A stretch of 64,000 nucleotides of DNA, taken from Skeletonema tropicum (lineage: Eukaryota > Bacillariophyta > Thalassiosirophyceae > Thalassiosirales > Thalassiosiraceae). Position numbers and translations under genes: made by a program. Under the pieces are notes generated by a model, which was not told where the DNA came from, did no database searches, and was given only the letters and a program-made list of their open reading frames with translations. This document shows positions 1 through 10,346 of this stretch, piece after piece; position 1 is the first letter of the stretch; each line of letters begins with the position of its first letter. The stretch is from NCBI GenBank assembly GCA_037178625.1, contig CM074128.1, positions 2,728,001-2,792,000 on the forward strand. The letters are read 5' to 3'.

Positions 1-811
1 CTACAACATCATCATCACTGACTTCGACTTGGTCACAAATTGTCACATGTTCGAAAGACTCTTGTACAGAGAATGCCGATTGGCCATTCATTATGGCAAA
101 CCGTTCCCTGTGTAGCTCTTGCCTCCTCAATTCAAACGCATCAACACTACCCATTGTACCACGTAGCATCCACTTCAATCGTTCTGCGGCAGTCTCAGTC
201 ATTGCTTCGGAATCCACGTTTTTCTCTGGATCTCCTGGCAGCCCTGTTCCACGCAACCAATACACACCCTTATGCTTGGGCAATAATCTTTTTGTAGTTT
301 CACCAAAGTCCAACTCATCGACAATTCGAAGCTTGTTGATATCTCGATTGCCCATGATGAAATGAACTCTATTGGGATAGCGTCTATGCAGTGATAACAG
401 CTGTCGTATCACGTAGAAATCAGCACCGCCCTTGTCCCAAATGTCTCCTCCGTATACGAGCATAGAGTTGCTGTTGTCGATTGTGCCATCATCATCATCA
501 TCATCGAGAAATACCACCTCTTTGTCATATGGAAAGTATTCAGGATCATGTGTTCCAAGATTCCAATTGGCTCTATCACACGTACCAAACGTCGGTTGGA
601 TGGAACGAAATTCTAATATCTTTGAATGATTAATGAACCTGTCAAAATAATGTCCATCTCCCTCGACATCTGTCAAGAATGTGATTGAGGAAGGGAACCT
701 AGTTTCATTCTTTTTGGATTGTAGTGATGATATTGATGATGAGTGAATGTAGCGGCAGCTCTTCTGATTGTTGAAATAGCGAAGACGAAATTGATACAAA
801 GCTGCCCTCAT
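1..811 (-). CDS. Calcineurin-like metallophosphatase (3' end off the window)
   Basis: An open frame of about 270 codons starts at an ATG at 811 and runs off the left edge, so the protein is N-terminal only. Around residues 46-51 it reads TDVEGD, matching the first metal-binding motif of calcineurin-like phosphoesterases. About 120 residues in it has [10 protein letters not shown] (the GDxxDxG motif), followed some 30 residues later by MGNRD (the GN-H/R-D motif). These bind the two catalytic metals in this superfamily. A run of six Asp codons, seen as an ATC repeat near 490-510, precedes the second motif. The substrate cannot be deduced. The first 30 residues are basic and Ser-rich and could be an organelle presequence, which is inference. 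The family call rests on motif order and spacing. Confidence 0.8.
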   Translation of the reverse strand, partial: MRAALYQFRLRYFNNQKSCRYIHSSSISSLQSKKNETRFPSSITFLTDVEGDGHYFDRFINHSKILEFRSIQPTFGTCDRANWNLGTHDPEYFPYDKEVVFLDDDDDDGTIDNSNSMLVYGGDIWDKGGADFYVIRQLLSLHRRYPNRVHFIMGNRDINKLRIVDELDFGETTKRLLPKHKGVYWLRGTGLPGDPEKNVDSEAMTETAAERLKWMLRGTMGSVDAFELRRQELHRERFAIMNGQSAFSVQESFEHVTICDQVEVSDDDVV

Positions 812-1508
812 CTCATATGTTGTGGTGTGGAGGAGCTACCTGCATTGCATACTAGAATCTATCGATAGCATGCTCGTAGTTGTAGCATGGTTCTGGTCGG
901 TGGTGGTTGGTGGTTGGTGGTTGGTGGTCGGGTCCCGCGAGGTGGTGATAGGTGAAAGATAGGGTGGATTTGTCCGGATAAAGATGACCGTCGTTGTCCG
1001 AGTCGCTTGTTCGAGAATTGAAATTGAAATTGCTCGAAATGCGTCACCCTGACAATTCTGACTGAGATTTGAAGGGGGTAAAGGTTATTCAGGATTATTC
1101 GGGTTATTCATTGCTAAATGCTAGGAGTAAGTATCTACCTAGCCGTTTAGCCTTCCGCTTTCCTTTAATCGCTTAACGTCTCTAAATGTGGTTTCTACCG
1201 TTGTGCGTTAGGTCGCTCGGGCTTGGATTCCAACGCACTCAAGCACTCTTGATACGACCGTTCAAATGAAAAGTACTGCCGAGGGCCACGGCGGGAGGTT
1301 TCCTTTCTTGCCTTTCCATTACACATTCCAACACCCATACATCGGTTAGTGCACCTAACCTCTCCGCATAAAGCAATAGCCTCGTTTAATACAGGCATCA
1401 AAGTGCACAGAATACACTTCAACCGAAGGCGAAGCGCTCTGTTTCATTTTTTTTTGCCTCCGCCGCAGCTGAAGAAAAAAGTTCTGTAGGAAAAAACACA
1501 CACACAAA
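812..1508. other. Intergenic, divergent promoter region with G-rich repeat
   Basis: No convincing gene is visible between two divergently transcribed genes, so both promoters should lie here. At about 888-935 there is a short tandem run of GGTTGGTG-type units (several GGTGGTT repeats) that could form a two-quartet G-quadruplex on the + strand. An A-rich stretch ending in CACACACACAAA sits directly before the ATG of the channel gene. Short open frames here have no recognisable content. Confidence 0.5.
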
Positions 1509-4500
1509 ATGGGCGACAACGATGAAGCAGGCGACGATGCATACGCCGTCGAAGACGACTTCCACTCCCTCTACACCACTGACGATTATTTCTCCAACAA
1601 AACGGATCAAAATCAATACGACTACTGGCTCCAAGACGACGACACCGGTGCTTACTACAGCACAGAAACTACAGTCTCCAGCTGGTTTGACAATTTACTA
1701 CGGAACACTACCGCGGATCAAAGGGGCGAGGGCCAGCTCGTGCCCATTGAGGATGTCAATCCCGATAACGTTCTAGCTACGCTCATATTCAACGCCATCG
1801 TATGTGTTATTTTATTGGGGCTTTATGAAATATTGAGACGATTGATCCCCAGCGTGTACAGCCAGAGGATTGTTCATGCACAGAGACGGAGGAGTAATAC
1901 AGACACTTCCAGACTAGAATCTCAGTTTGCTTCCATGAGTAAATCGCATGCGTCCGGGAGTGCAGTTGCGGCTGTTCATAGGCATAAACAAAATGAGGAT
2001 TTGGGGTACAGCGCGATGGCTGACAATAATAATAACATGGACGACAACAGTTCGACTGGGGCAAGCTCTCATGACGAAGAAGAACCTCAATCTGGATGTC
2101 TCCTCGAGATACAGCAATTCTACAACGATCCAAATACATTTAATAGCAAAAAGACTTCTTGGGGATCTCTCTTGGAATGGGTCTATCCCATTTACTCGGC
2201 ACAGTGGTCCACCTTTCGTGATCTAGCTGGACTCGATGCCTACTTCTTTTTGCGGTATATCCGCATGTGTTTCAAAATCACGTCAGTTTCCACCATCTGG
2301 GCGACGATTATCCTATGTCCCGTCTATGCCACGGGGGGTGGGGGACAAACTGGTTTTTATCATTTTAGCATGGCAAATATTGAGCAGGATGATAAGGGGA
2401 GGGTGTGGGTGCCGACTTTCTTTTGTTATGCATTCACACTGTACTGTTGGTTCACCGTAAGGAAGGAGATGACGCATTATGTAAAGTTACGGATGGAGTT
2501 TTTGGGGGGAGATGAAGAGGGGGACACAACTGGAAGAAGCAGCCAAGTTAGTGCGGGGGAGGAAAGGGAAGGTTATGATGCCCCCGCTATTGATACTGCA
2601 GTCCCAACTGACACTAATGATGGGGATACCAACACATCATCATCATCTCTCACTCAAGGGCTACATCATGTTAGATTGTCTCCCTTGAAGCAACATCGAT
2701 ATTCATTATTAGTGGAGAAGATTCCGACGTCACTCCGGTCCAACACCGCCCTCTTCAATTACTTCAATGAAATCTTCCCAGGCCAAGTCCACAGTGCCTG
2801 TATAGCAATGAATGTTCCAGATCTTGACAATCTCTCTGCGCGTAGATTCCGTGTCACCCGACGACTTGAAAAAAGTCTTGCCTATTACAACGTCACGGGG
2901 ATTCGTCCAACTCATATTTCTGGACGACCACGATTCTTCTGTTTGGGTATTGAAAGCACTCCTGTTGATGCCCTTTGTTTGGCGTGCTGTTGCTGTCATG
3001 ACTCCTGTGGGAGTAGTCGGTCTCGTGTACATGATAGCACCTTCAATGATTTTCCTGAGTTTTATGATGAGTTGCCAGGGAAAGGACAACTGGTCGATTC
3101 CATTTCTTACTATATTAAAGACTTGGCACAATGTAACCTGGAAATGCAAAAGTTACAGAAGGAAAAGCTTCGTATTGCACAGGGAGGGGACGACAAACGG
3201 TTGGGATCTACTATGGAATGGTACACTGATACTCTTGTATGGGCCAAACAAAATGCCAAGATTGCTGCTGAAGGCTTGCGTGAAGAATTTGAAGTGCTTA
3301 TGGAGGAGGAAGAGCCTGTTCCTCGTGATCGTGAAACTCTTCCTGTTGACAATAGCACATATGGATCAATGCGATTAGATGGAAACAAAAAGTCCAAAGC
3401 TCCACTAGTCAAACAAGACCACTTGGTAACAGATGGTCTTGACAGTGACTCTTCTGGTGATTCAGATACTACGGTGACATGTACCCCCTGCATCCCTCGC
3501 GAGCGACGTGAATCCAAGGCTTATCAGTGGCTGAGGGCTATGTTGTGGCGTGGAGGGGTTGACTTTTTGGCTGCTGGTCTGGATGAAGTGAGGAACAGTA
3601 CTGACGTTGTCGTTGATAGTATCACATGTCCATCGATGTCCTCCACTGGTTTCGTTACCTTCAAGACACTTACACCTGTGACGGTAGCAACTTCGGTGCC
3701 ACTCACTTATAATCATGACCCTATCGACGTCTGTATTGCCCCTGAATCTAGAGATTTGAAATGGAAGAACGTGTCAGATGACAAAGATATTGGTGCCACT
3801 AGAGAATTTGTGGCAAACATCTTCTTATCGTTAGGTTTACTCTTGTGGTCTATCCCACTTACACTGATTCAAGCTTGGGCCAAAGTGGATAACGTGGCCC
3901 GCATTCCTGGGCTGGAATGGGTCGCAACTGCCCACAATGGAGCATTCAAAGCACTGATCAATGGATACTTGCCCGTTGTGGTTCTCCTTTCCCTTATTTG
4001 TGTGCTTCCTTTTGTCTTCGATGCTATCGCTACACACTATGAGAAACGGAAGACCTTTTCGGGGGTTGAAAGATCCATCGTTGGTCGTTATTTTTACTAC
4101 CAATTGGCAAATATTTACATCACAGTGACAGCTGGTGCACTGTGGACGTCTCTCGGTGCAATCATCGATCATCCGCAACATCTGCTTTTCATTCTAGGCA
4201 ATACACTACCAAAACTTGCGGGATATTTCATTTCCCTATTGCTCACTAAAACATTGGCTGGGTTGCCTATCGTCCTGTTACGTTTCGGTGCGTTGAGTAG
4301 AATGACCTTCTTGAAATCATGTTTCAACAGGAGAAGATTGACCCAACGGGAGCTTGATGAAGTTCACAGAAAGCAGCCGATCTATTACGGATGGGAATAT
4401 CCGACTCAGTTTCTGGCAATCATTGTATGCTTTACCTATGCCTGCATCACGCCATTGATCCTTCCAGTGGGAGCAACGTACTTTTTCTTCGCACAGATTG

Positions 4501-4958
4501 TTTACAAGAAGCAGTCTCTTTACGTCTACACACCAACCTACGACTCGGGAGGATCAATGTTTCCTCAGGCAGTCTCGAAAACATTGTTTGCTCTGATGAT
4601 CAGCCAGCTTACTTTCATCGGTTACACATTGATCCGAAGAGGCGTCTTTCAGATTATTCTGCTGGCACCATTACCATTTCTGACAGTGTTCTTCAACAGC
4701 TACATTGAAGATCGCTACGTCAAACCAAGTACAAAGCTAAGTCTTGAGCGTGCTGTCAAGATTGACTCACTTCGAAAAGAATCTCGAGACTTTTGTGATG
4801 AGGCATACCAGCAGCCTGTTCTGACAGAAAAGAATTCATTGCCGGGGAGTGGTGACTGCGATAGTGCTGTCTATAATGTGGTCCTGAGCAAGTTGGAAAA
4901 TGTACAAAGGGAAGCAACGCAACGGGATTTGTCACTGCCGCGTGGGGAGTCCGCGTAG
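1509..4958 (+). CDS. OSCA/CSC1/TMEM63-family mechanosensitive cation channel
   Basis: This 1,149-residue single-exon protein has the OSCA/CSC1 layout. There is a first membrane segment near residues 85-110 and two more near 255-320. A long cytosolic insert opens with SLLVEKIPTSLR, the RRM-like region of this family, and continues with a Cys-rich patch. About ten hydrophobic segments follow from residue ~765 to 1075. The family-typical pieces GFVTFKT and SRDLKWKN precede the channel core, and QPIYYGWEYPTQFLAI lies in its second half. Members are stretch- or osmolarity-gated, Ca2+-permeable cation channels in plasma or internal membranes. The N-terminal 80 residues are unusually Asp-rich. The frame is unbroken over 3.45 kb, unlike several later genes. 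Subfamily and ion selectivity are not visible. Confidence 0.9.
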   Translation: MGDNDEAGDDAYAVEDDFHSLYTTDDYFSNKTDQNQYDYWLQDDDTGAYYSTETTVSSWFDNLLRNTTADQRGEGQLVPIEDVNPDNVLATLIFNAIVCVILLGLYEILRRLIPSVYSQRIVHAQRRRSNTDTSRLESQFASMSKSHASGSAVAAVHRHKQNEDLGYSAMADNNNNMDDNSSTGASSHDEEEPQSGCLLEIQQFYNDPNTFNSKKTSWGSLLEWVYPIYSAQWSTFRDLAGLDAYFFLRYIRMCFKITSVSTIWATIILCPVYATGGGGQTGFYHFSMANIEQDDKGRVWVPTFFCYAFTLYCWFTVRKEMTHYVKLRMEFLGGDEEGDTTGRSSQVSAGEEREGYDAPAIDTAVPTDTNDGDTNTSSSSLTQGLHHVRLSPLKQHRYSLLVEKIPTSLRSNTALFNYFNEIFPGQVHSACIAMNVPDLDNLSARRFRVTRRLEKSLAYYNVTGIRPTHISGRPRFFCLGIESTPVDALCLACCCCHDSCGSSRSRVHDSTFNDFPEFYDELPGKGQLVDSISYYIKDLAQCNLEMQKLQKEKLRIAQGGDDKRLGSTMEWYTDTLVWAKQNAKIAAEGLREEFEVLMEEEEPVPRDRETLPVDNSTYGSMRLDGNKKSKAPLVKQDHLVTDGLDSDSSGDSDTTVTCTPCIPRERRESKAYQWLRAMLWRGGVDFLAAGLDEVRNSTDVVVDSITCPSMSSTGFVTFKTLTPVTVATSVPLTYNHDPIDVCIAPESRDLKWKNVSDDKDIGATREFVANIFLSLGLLLWSIPLTLIQAWAKVDNVARIPGLEWVATAHNGAFKALINGYLPVVVLLSLICVLPFVFDAIATHYEKRKTFSGVERSIVGRYFYYQLANIYITVTAGALWTSLGAIIDHPQHLLFILGNTLPKLAGYFISLLLTKTLAGLPIVLLRFGALSRMTFLKSCFNRRRLTQRELDEVHRKQPIYYGWEYPTQFLAIIVCFTYACITPLILPVGATYFFFAQIVYKKQSLYVYTPTYDSGGSMFPQAVSKTLFALMISQLTFIGYTLIRRGVFQIILLAPLPFLTVFFNSYIEDRYVKPSTKLSLERAVKIDSLRKESRDFCDEAYQQPVLTEKNSLPGSGDCDSAVYNVVLSKLENVQREATQRDLSLPRGESA

Positions 4959-5019
4959 GGACCTCAAAAGTAATTGTAAAATAAATTTCGCATGTGTTCA
5001 TAAGTAGTATTTTGTAACA

Positions 5020-5708
5020 TCAATCTCTTGGTAACGTATTCAAGTAGCTCTCAATGTTCTCTGTCTCTGAAGGACCCAGTGAACTACTGCAAGCTTTGGC
5101 CTTCGCCAACCATTTCTTTGCTTTCTTTGCATCGACCCTGAATCCATGAACACCAGCGCAGTAAAAGCTACCCAACTTGTATGCTGCAAAAGCTGTAGCA
5201 GTTTTCAACGTCAGTCAGCTATGTTTGTGGAGATGCACCAGTAAAGAATCACAGCTGTGGCACACAACTTACCAGATCCTCCATCGCATGCTGCTTCTAC
5301 TAGCAGTTCGTATCCTAGGGCTTGGTTCTTTGTATTGTTGTTACGCCCAAAATAAATGTCGAGGGCTCTTCGTGCCAACAGATCACCATCACTCAAATTA
5401 GATTCTTTTACTTCACTTATGACATCTTCATTCTGCGATTCACCGAAACCATTGCTTTCATCATCAATTAGCTTCCTAATTAGAGATTTGATTGTCTTAG
5501 GCGTGATGAGAGTAGATCCAATACTCTCGTTGGTCACTGGAGAAATGATGGTGTCGTCATATCCAACCTTGGTCATCTTAATGTATGCATTCATGCATGC
5601 CCTGTCGTAAAAGAAGCCATCCTCTGCAAGGACAATGTCTGCATCTGCACTCGGGAGCCTACCGCATAGCCTACATGCGTACTCTTTCATGAGCGTATAC
5701 GCGTCCAT
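5020..5708 (-). CDS. U-box domain protein with Sel1-like repeats, two exons
   Basis: Exon 1 is 5708-5273. An 80-bp intron (5272-5193, GTAAGT to CTACAG, with a CTGAC-type branch sequence) precedes exon 2, 5192-5020. The join restores a protein of about 200 residues. Residues ~10-80 (CRLCGRLPSADA, FFYDRACMNAYI, SPVTNE) resemble a U-box or degenerate RING, which recruits ubiquitin-conjugating enzymes. The C-terminal half has Sel1-like helical repeats: ALGYELLVEAACDGGS, then AAYKLGSFYCAGVHGF and KKAKKWLAKA. Reading through the intron stops at once, which supports splicing. Small U-box/Sel1 proteins of this kind are common in diatoms. A ubiquitin-ligase adaptor role is inference. It converges with the channel gene, only 61 bp away. 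Confidence 0.72.
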
Positions 5709-5822
5709 AGCTGCGATGTGTGCAACTTTTCATCATCTTCTAAGGAGGTCAGAGATGAGGTGTGAAATTTTCACAGCTTTGAGAGAATTTACTGTATTTT
5801 AAGTATCTTCCTACTTATTGTC

Positions 5823-6899
5823 TTAGCAATCGATTAGCAACCTCTGCTCACTTTCATACTGCAAAAAGCTCTGCAGTGATACTCTGACCCCATCACTAAA
5901 CCCAACTGCACAATGAGGCCTCTGTGCACATAACAACACAAGATCGCCAGGTTTGGGATGTATCACGTTGGGAGTTCCAAGCGCCGTTCTTAAAATGAGC
6001 TGACTCTCAGGATCCTGTGCAGATAAACTTGATAACGTCATTGCATTTCGGTACCAATCCAATCTTGATCGCACACCTAACGGCCAAATATACAAGGCAC
6101 CAGCATCTGTATTCTTGTCTGCTGCAGTATCTGGCACTGTTAAATAGATATTGGCAGAGAAAAGCCCTCTGCTAGAGTCCAGTGGACCTAATTCATCTAC
6201 ATGAATAAACCCTTTCCAACGCGTAGGTCCTCTCATGATACGTGGTAGCCCTCCTCCAAATGGACGACGCTGATCCTTGTTCTCTCTTGCTAATCCTGCC
6301 CCAAACAACCATGCCTCATCTAATTCAAGTCGAAGCTTGTCAAGAGGCCATAGTTGATAATCTGTTCCCTTCCTTCTACGAGAGTGGAATTCTCTTTGTA
6401 CTCCTTCAAAATACTCATCTATTGGTGTTGCTGCTACACCGTTACTACCTCCATCTGTATGGGATTCACGCTCACGAGCCACTGCTACATTGTACGGAGG
6501 ATGTTCTCCCAAGGTACCAACATCACTGCTTTCTAATCCACGCGATGTGCTAACTTTCCAATTATTTCCACCTTTCCGCAATGACTCTTGAATTAGATCC
6601 TCGCCTAATTGCCTTGCACTTTCTACGTTGTAAAAATTGCGAACATGAAGTGCCGTAGCATCATGCTCAAAGAGACGTGTCAAGTGATTTGTATGTATAA
6701 TTCCATCATCTGCTACGATTGTTTCAGCTGCAGTGCCCGTATCTATGAGGGAAGATAGGTTGCCATAGTTAGACTCGAGATGAGCAAAGAAAGCTTGGAT
6801 TGCATCATTTCGGGTTCGACTGGACATTTGCCGCTGAAGTTGGTGCTGAATGACGATGTGTTTCATCACAACATTTGATTGTATCAGTCTGCCTCTCAT
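5823..6899 (-). CDS. Putative 2-oxoglutarate/Fe(II)-dependent oxygenase
   Basis: A single-exon gene of 358 codons from the first ATG at 6899; an 11-codon upstream extension would need a GTG start. The C-terminal half has the spacing of a 2OG-Fe(II) oxygenase double-stranded beta-helix: FIHVDELGP (HxD), then after about 100 residues [19 protein letters not shown] with the second histidine, and [13 protein letters not shown] with an Arg placed to bind 2-oxoglutarate. The N-terminus is basic and hydrophobic and may target mitochondrion or plastid. The substrate is unknown; the sequence does not look like a prolyl hydroxylase or AlkB in detail. It shares a ~380-bp divergent promoter region with the dehydrogenase-like gene to its right. 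Confidence 0.62.
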   Translation of the reverse strand: MRGRLIQSNVVMKHIVIQHQLQRQMSSRTRNDAIQAFFAHLESNYGNLSSLIDTGTAAETIVADDGIIHTNHLTRLFEHDATALHVRNFYNVESARQLGEDLIQESLRKGGNNWKVSTSRGLESSDVGTLGEHPPYNVAVARERESHTDGGSNGVAATPIDEYFEGVQREFHSRRRKGTDYQLWPLDKLRLELDEAWLFGAGLARENKDQRRPFGGGLPRIMRGPTRWKGFIHVDELGPLDSSRGLFSANIYLTVPDTAADKNTDAGALYIWPLGVRSRLDWYRNAMTLSSLSAQDPESQLILRTALGTPNVIHPKPGDLVLLCAQRPHCAVGFSDGVRVSLQSFLQYESEQRLLIDC

Positions 6900-7277
6900 T
6901 TTGATTGCATTGCAATAATCTTGTTGGCGCACACAGTACTATTTCTTTGTACAGTTCCTATATCGAGCTTTGAAAGTATTGCCTTTATATCTTTAATGCT
7001 GAATTCATTTTTCATCACACCCACACCATGGCGATAGTGAGAGCCATCACATCACCATCATCAAAATCTATCAAAATCAAAATGATCAAAATCCGAACTG
7101 GAGATGATGGATCTTTTCTACGAGACGTTTCGATACTATTCCTCCGTTGAAAAGATTCTGCCAAGCAACTTCCGAAAAGCAAAAGCATGAGATTGCACCT
7201 GCATCCTGCATAGCACCTGCAATCAACATAGCGACAAAGCGGTCCAGCTAACCACTACTTCGCCGCTGGCAACAACT
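6900..7277. promoter_or_regulatory. Divergent intergenic promoter region
   Basis: 378 bp separate the start codons of the oxygenase (leftward) and the GDH-like gene (rightward). It holds a repeated ATCAAAATC motif (7066-7095, four near-copies) and no coding signal. Regulatory function is inferred only from position. Confidence 0.4.
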
Positions 7278-8894
7278 ATGCTATTACGTCCATCCTACTC
7301 CGCTGCATACCGGGCGGCCGTCGCTGCCCGACATGTCAAGCAACAGCAAGCCGCCATGGTGACACGTCTTATGTCATCAACCTCCAACAAACCCCAAAAG
7401 AACCTCGTGACACATGAAGAAGGTGTCCATCAAACCATGAAACTTCCCACAGCATGGCGCAACAAGCCTCTCTTCCGTCGACAGGGCGATGTCCGTTTCA
7501 AGTCCGGAATGGAGGCATCCAAGCTTCTCATCGCGGAGGCCCATCGACGCGATTCTCACGAAGAAGAATACATTGATTCCATTACTAGTACGATGGAGTG
7601 CCTCAGCCCACTCTTTGATCGTAATCCACGATATGCGTTTGTGGCCAAGCAATTGATGGAACCAGAACGATTTATTCAATTCCGTGTTGCGTGGATGGAT
7701 GATTTGGGTGTAGTTCGTTTGAACAGGGGGTTTAGGATCCAGTATTCGAGTTCGCTGGGGCCGTACCAGGGACCTCTTCATTTGGGTCCTCACGTGACCG
7801 GAGGATTGATCAAGGCGTTGGGGTTTGATAATGTCTTTTCTAATGGATTGACTGGCTATGATGTCGGCAGCTCCGTCGGTGGGAGTGATTTTAACCCATT
7901 TGACAAGAGTGAGGCTGAGGTGCAAAGATTTTGTCAGAGTTACATGACAGAACTTTCAAAATATGTTGGACCAGACATTGATGATCCCACGATGGGAATG
8001 GGCGTTGCGGAGAAAGAGATGGGATATTTGTTTGGACAGTACAAAAGAATCAATGCCAAGTTCACGAGTGGCAATGTACCCTTTATGAACAAGAAGAGTT
8101 CTGAGGTAAGACCAGTGGAAAAGATACAATTGATTGAATTTAGCTTGTTCATCTCGTACATGCACTGATGCACCATTGTTTTTGCTTAATCTATCTAAAA
8201 AAGGTACCTGGCAAAGCAGTTGTCCTCTTTGCCAAAGAGATGTTGAAAGATATTAACCAATCTCTTATGGGTAAGAGATGTCTCATTGTAGGTTCAGGCA
8301 AAACAGCACGGGCCATTGCCGCAAAGCTTTTGGAGTATGGAGCCATTCCACTCACATTCTCAGACGAATCTGGGCATGTTTATGAGCCCAATGGTATTGA
8401 CGCGAGTAAATTGAGAACAATCTCCAATATCAAGTTGGATCGGGGTGCTCTGCTTGGACGATACGTTATTTCTAGCACTACTGCCAAATTCAATGAACCC
8501 AGTAATATATTTGAAATTCCTTGTGATTTGTGCTTCAGCTGTGGTCCAATCAAATCGATTGATTCTGAAGTAGTGACTCAATTGGCAGACAACGGATGCA
8601 TGGGTGTAATCGAAGCAGGACACAAAAATGTTACAATTGATGCTCGTCAAGCGCTCAAGAGTAGAGGAGTCATGTATGCACCTCACATAGTTACTCTCAC
8701 AGGAGTAAATATTGTGCATGCTCACAAGCACTGACTTAACTGACGATACATTGGAGACTGAAGTGCACCGCATCTACAATGATGTGAAGAGTGCAGCAAC
8801 AGAATTCAATGCCCGTGGCGATTTGTTCGCAGGTGGTAGCATGGTGGGATTTTTGCGTGTCGCCGATGCAATGCTTGCTCATGGAGCAATCTAG
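7278..8894 (+). CDS. Glutamate dehydrogenase homologue lacking catalytic residues; one frame break
   Basis: Exon 1 is 7278-8105, the intron 8106-8203 (GTAAGA to AAAAAG), and exon 2 starts at 8204. The protein follows hexameric NADP-type GDH end to end: FRVAWMDD, LNRGFRIQYSSSLGPY, VGGSDFNPFDKSEAEVQRFCQSYMTEL, GYLFGQYKRIN, Rossmann motif VGSGKTARAIA, C-terminus GFLRVADAMLAHGAI. The chemistry is lost. The PYKGG-R motif with the substrate lysine reads PYQGPLHL, the GGGKGG motif with the catalytic lysine reads GSSVGG, and the DIGVGGRE aspartate region reads GMGVAEKE. A +1 frame step is needed near 8708-8734 to join the last 55 residues. The first 40 residues look like a mitochondrial or plastid presequence. 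It is either a pseudoenzyme or a decaying copy. Confidence 0.78.
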
Positions 8895-9076
8895 ATGAAG
8901 TAAGAGACATGAAGTTCTGTCTCTAGAGTGTAATTTGTTACTTAAAGAATCCTCTCATATCTATTTCAATGATACAAAGACTAAGTTCGAGTGCAAATGT
9001 GTATTTATGAATATGAATTGCGCTTACACCATGATATCCAATATCACGTTGAGCACAACACCTTATTGCATCCACC

Positions 9077-10042
9077 CTAGAGACCCGCTGCTGATTGCAA
9101 CGAATTGAAGACCCCAGCAGTGCCATCTACGGCCTCTAATCCACGTTCCAACTCATCCACAAACCCACGAAAATCTTCATCGTGAGCAAGCTTGACGATG
9201 TATGATAGCAGTTCATCCTTGCGACGGTATTGTTTAGCAACTGCATCATTATGATCATCTGCATCCGACATTGCCATCTCATCCACTTCGTATTCTTCAT
9301 GAGCAGAAGCTGCATGTGGGTACAATGACGTGGAGGAATTCCATAGTTGATCTCCAATCATGTCAGCCTTACGCCTCTTGTTTGCTCGCACTCCATCCAC
9401 ATACGCCTCCCTTTGATCCATCCCGTTCTGGAACTGAGCGTTTTGATCAAATGTACCATCATTGCGATCGCTTTCAGATGAAGATGATGCCATGAAGTAA
9501 TCTTGATTGAGGTAGACCAATCGATCACAAAATTCCACGCACTGCTGCACCGACTTGAAACGAAACACAAGAGCACCCATCCCTCGTCGTGTCGTTACCA
9601 GCAGAGAATCTTTGCGTCGCACAACCAACGCATTGTTGTTCCAACCATCGGATCCTACAAAATCTGGATTCTCCTCATTTTGTTCGTCTTTGTTTGGAAC
9701 ATGTTGCGTGGCGTCGCTGGTACTAGGAGCATTGTCCCTCGGCTGATTCTGCTCGAACAACTTGACTCTTAGACGCATCTTGCGCACTACAATGCTCCCT
9801 TTCCGGGGTTCTACTGTGAGTTCCTCTCCCGTAGGCTGAGTTTGTTGAGTACTCTTTTTAGAAGCAGCGGATTTCTTGCCAGAGCTGGCAACGCCTCCGC
9901 TGTTGTTGCCGTTTTCATCAGCAGTTGGGGAGAATACCTCCCACCCACGATGGGATTGAAGTCGATAAATCAGACAAGGCCATGCCTCACGCTGTTGTTC
10001 GGTGGTGGATGCCGCCGAAGGGCGCTTATTGCTCAGTGACAT
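9077..10042 (-). CDS. Hypothetical protein, 321 aa, no recognised family
   Basis: A single unbroken exon with an ATG at 10042. Two better-structured segments, AWPCLIYRLQSHRGWEVFSP near residue 20 and LVVRRKDSLLVTTRRGMGALVFRFKS followed by CVEFCDRLVYLN around 140-175, are separated by low-complexity Ser/Asn/Gln/Lys stretches. The second could be a pleckstrin-like beta sandwich ending in a helix, but that is only an impression. A Lys/Arg cluster NKRRKAD suggests a nuclear signal. The C-terminal ~60 residues are acidic then helical. It is convergent with the GDH-like gene (182 bp apart). No function is assigned. Confidence 0.55.
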   Translation of the reverse strand: MSLSNKRPSAASTTEQQREAWPCLIYRLQSHRGWEVFSPTADENGNNSGGVASSGKKSAASKKSTQQTQPTGEELTVEPRKGSIVVRKMRLRVKLFEQNQPRDNAPSTSDATQHVPNKDEQNEENPDFVGSDGWNNNALVVRRKDSLLVTTRRGMGALVFRFKSVQQCVEFCDRLVYLNQDYFMASSSSESDRNDGTFDQNAQFQNGMDQREAYVDGVRANKRRKADMIGDQLWNSSTSLYPHAASAHEEYEVDEMAMSDADDHNDAVAKQYRRKDELLSYIVKLAHDEDFRGFVDELERGLEAVDGTAGVFNSLQSAAGL

Positions 10043-10346
10043 CGTTGCTTACGATACTGTTGTTGGCCAACAACAAAATGATAAAAGATGCTCGAATTTC
10101 TTGATTCTTGCTCTTGGTTACGTGTCACGAGTGATCGATCGAGTCACGGGCCAGCGCTTATCAGTCGCATTACGCATTTTGCGGCAAGCTACGTAGCTGC
10201 ATTTCATAACACTGCACCAATTGTAGTTGCAGCACAAAATGTATAAGCTAAATGGAAGGGGATGTTTGAAACCAACGAGTATGGTACACGCCTCCAGTCT
10301 GTGAAATGTATTTTTTGGCAACATTTATCTACCTATTGTTTTGCTC

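Noticed and set aside
888..935. CRISPR-like or coding repeat in the GGTGGTT run
   Set aside because: Units are 7-8 bp simple repeats with no spacers; microsatellite only.
8704..8728. A 24-bp intron (GTAAAT..ACAAG) to repair the GDH-like frame
   Set aside because: Far shorter than every other intron in the window (62-116 bp), and it would remove residues without restoring homology.
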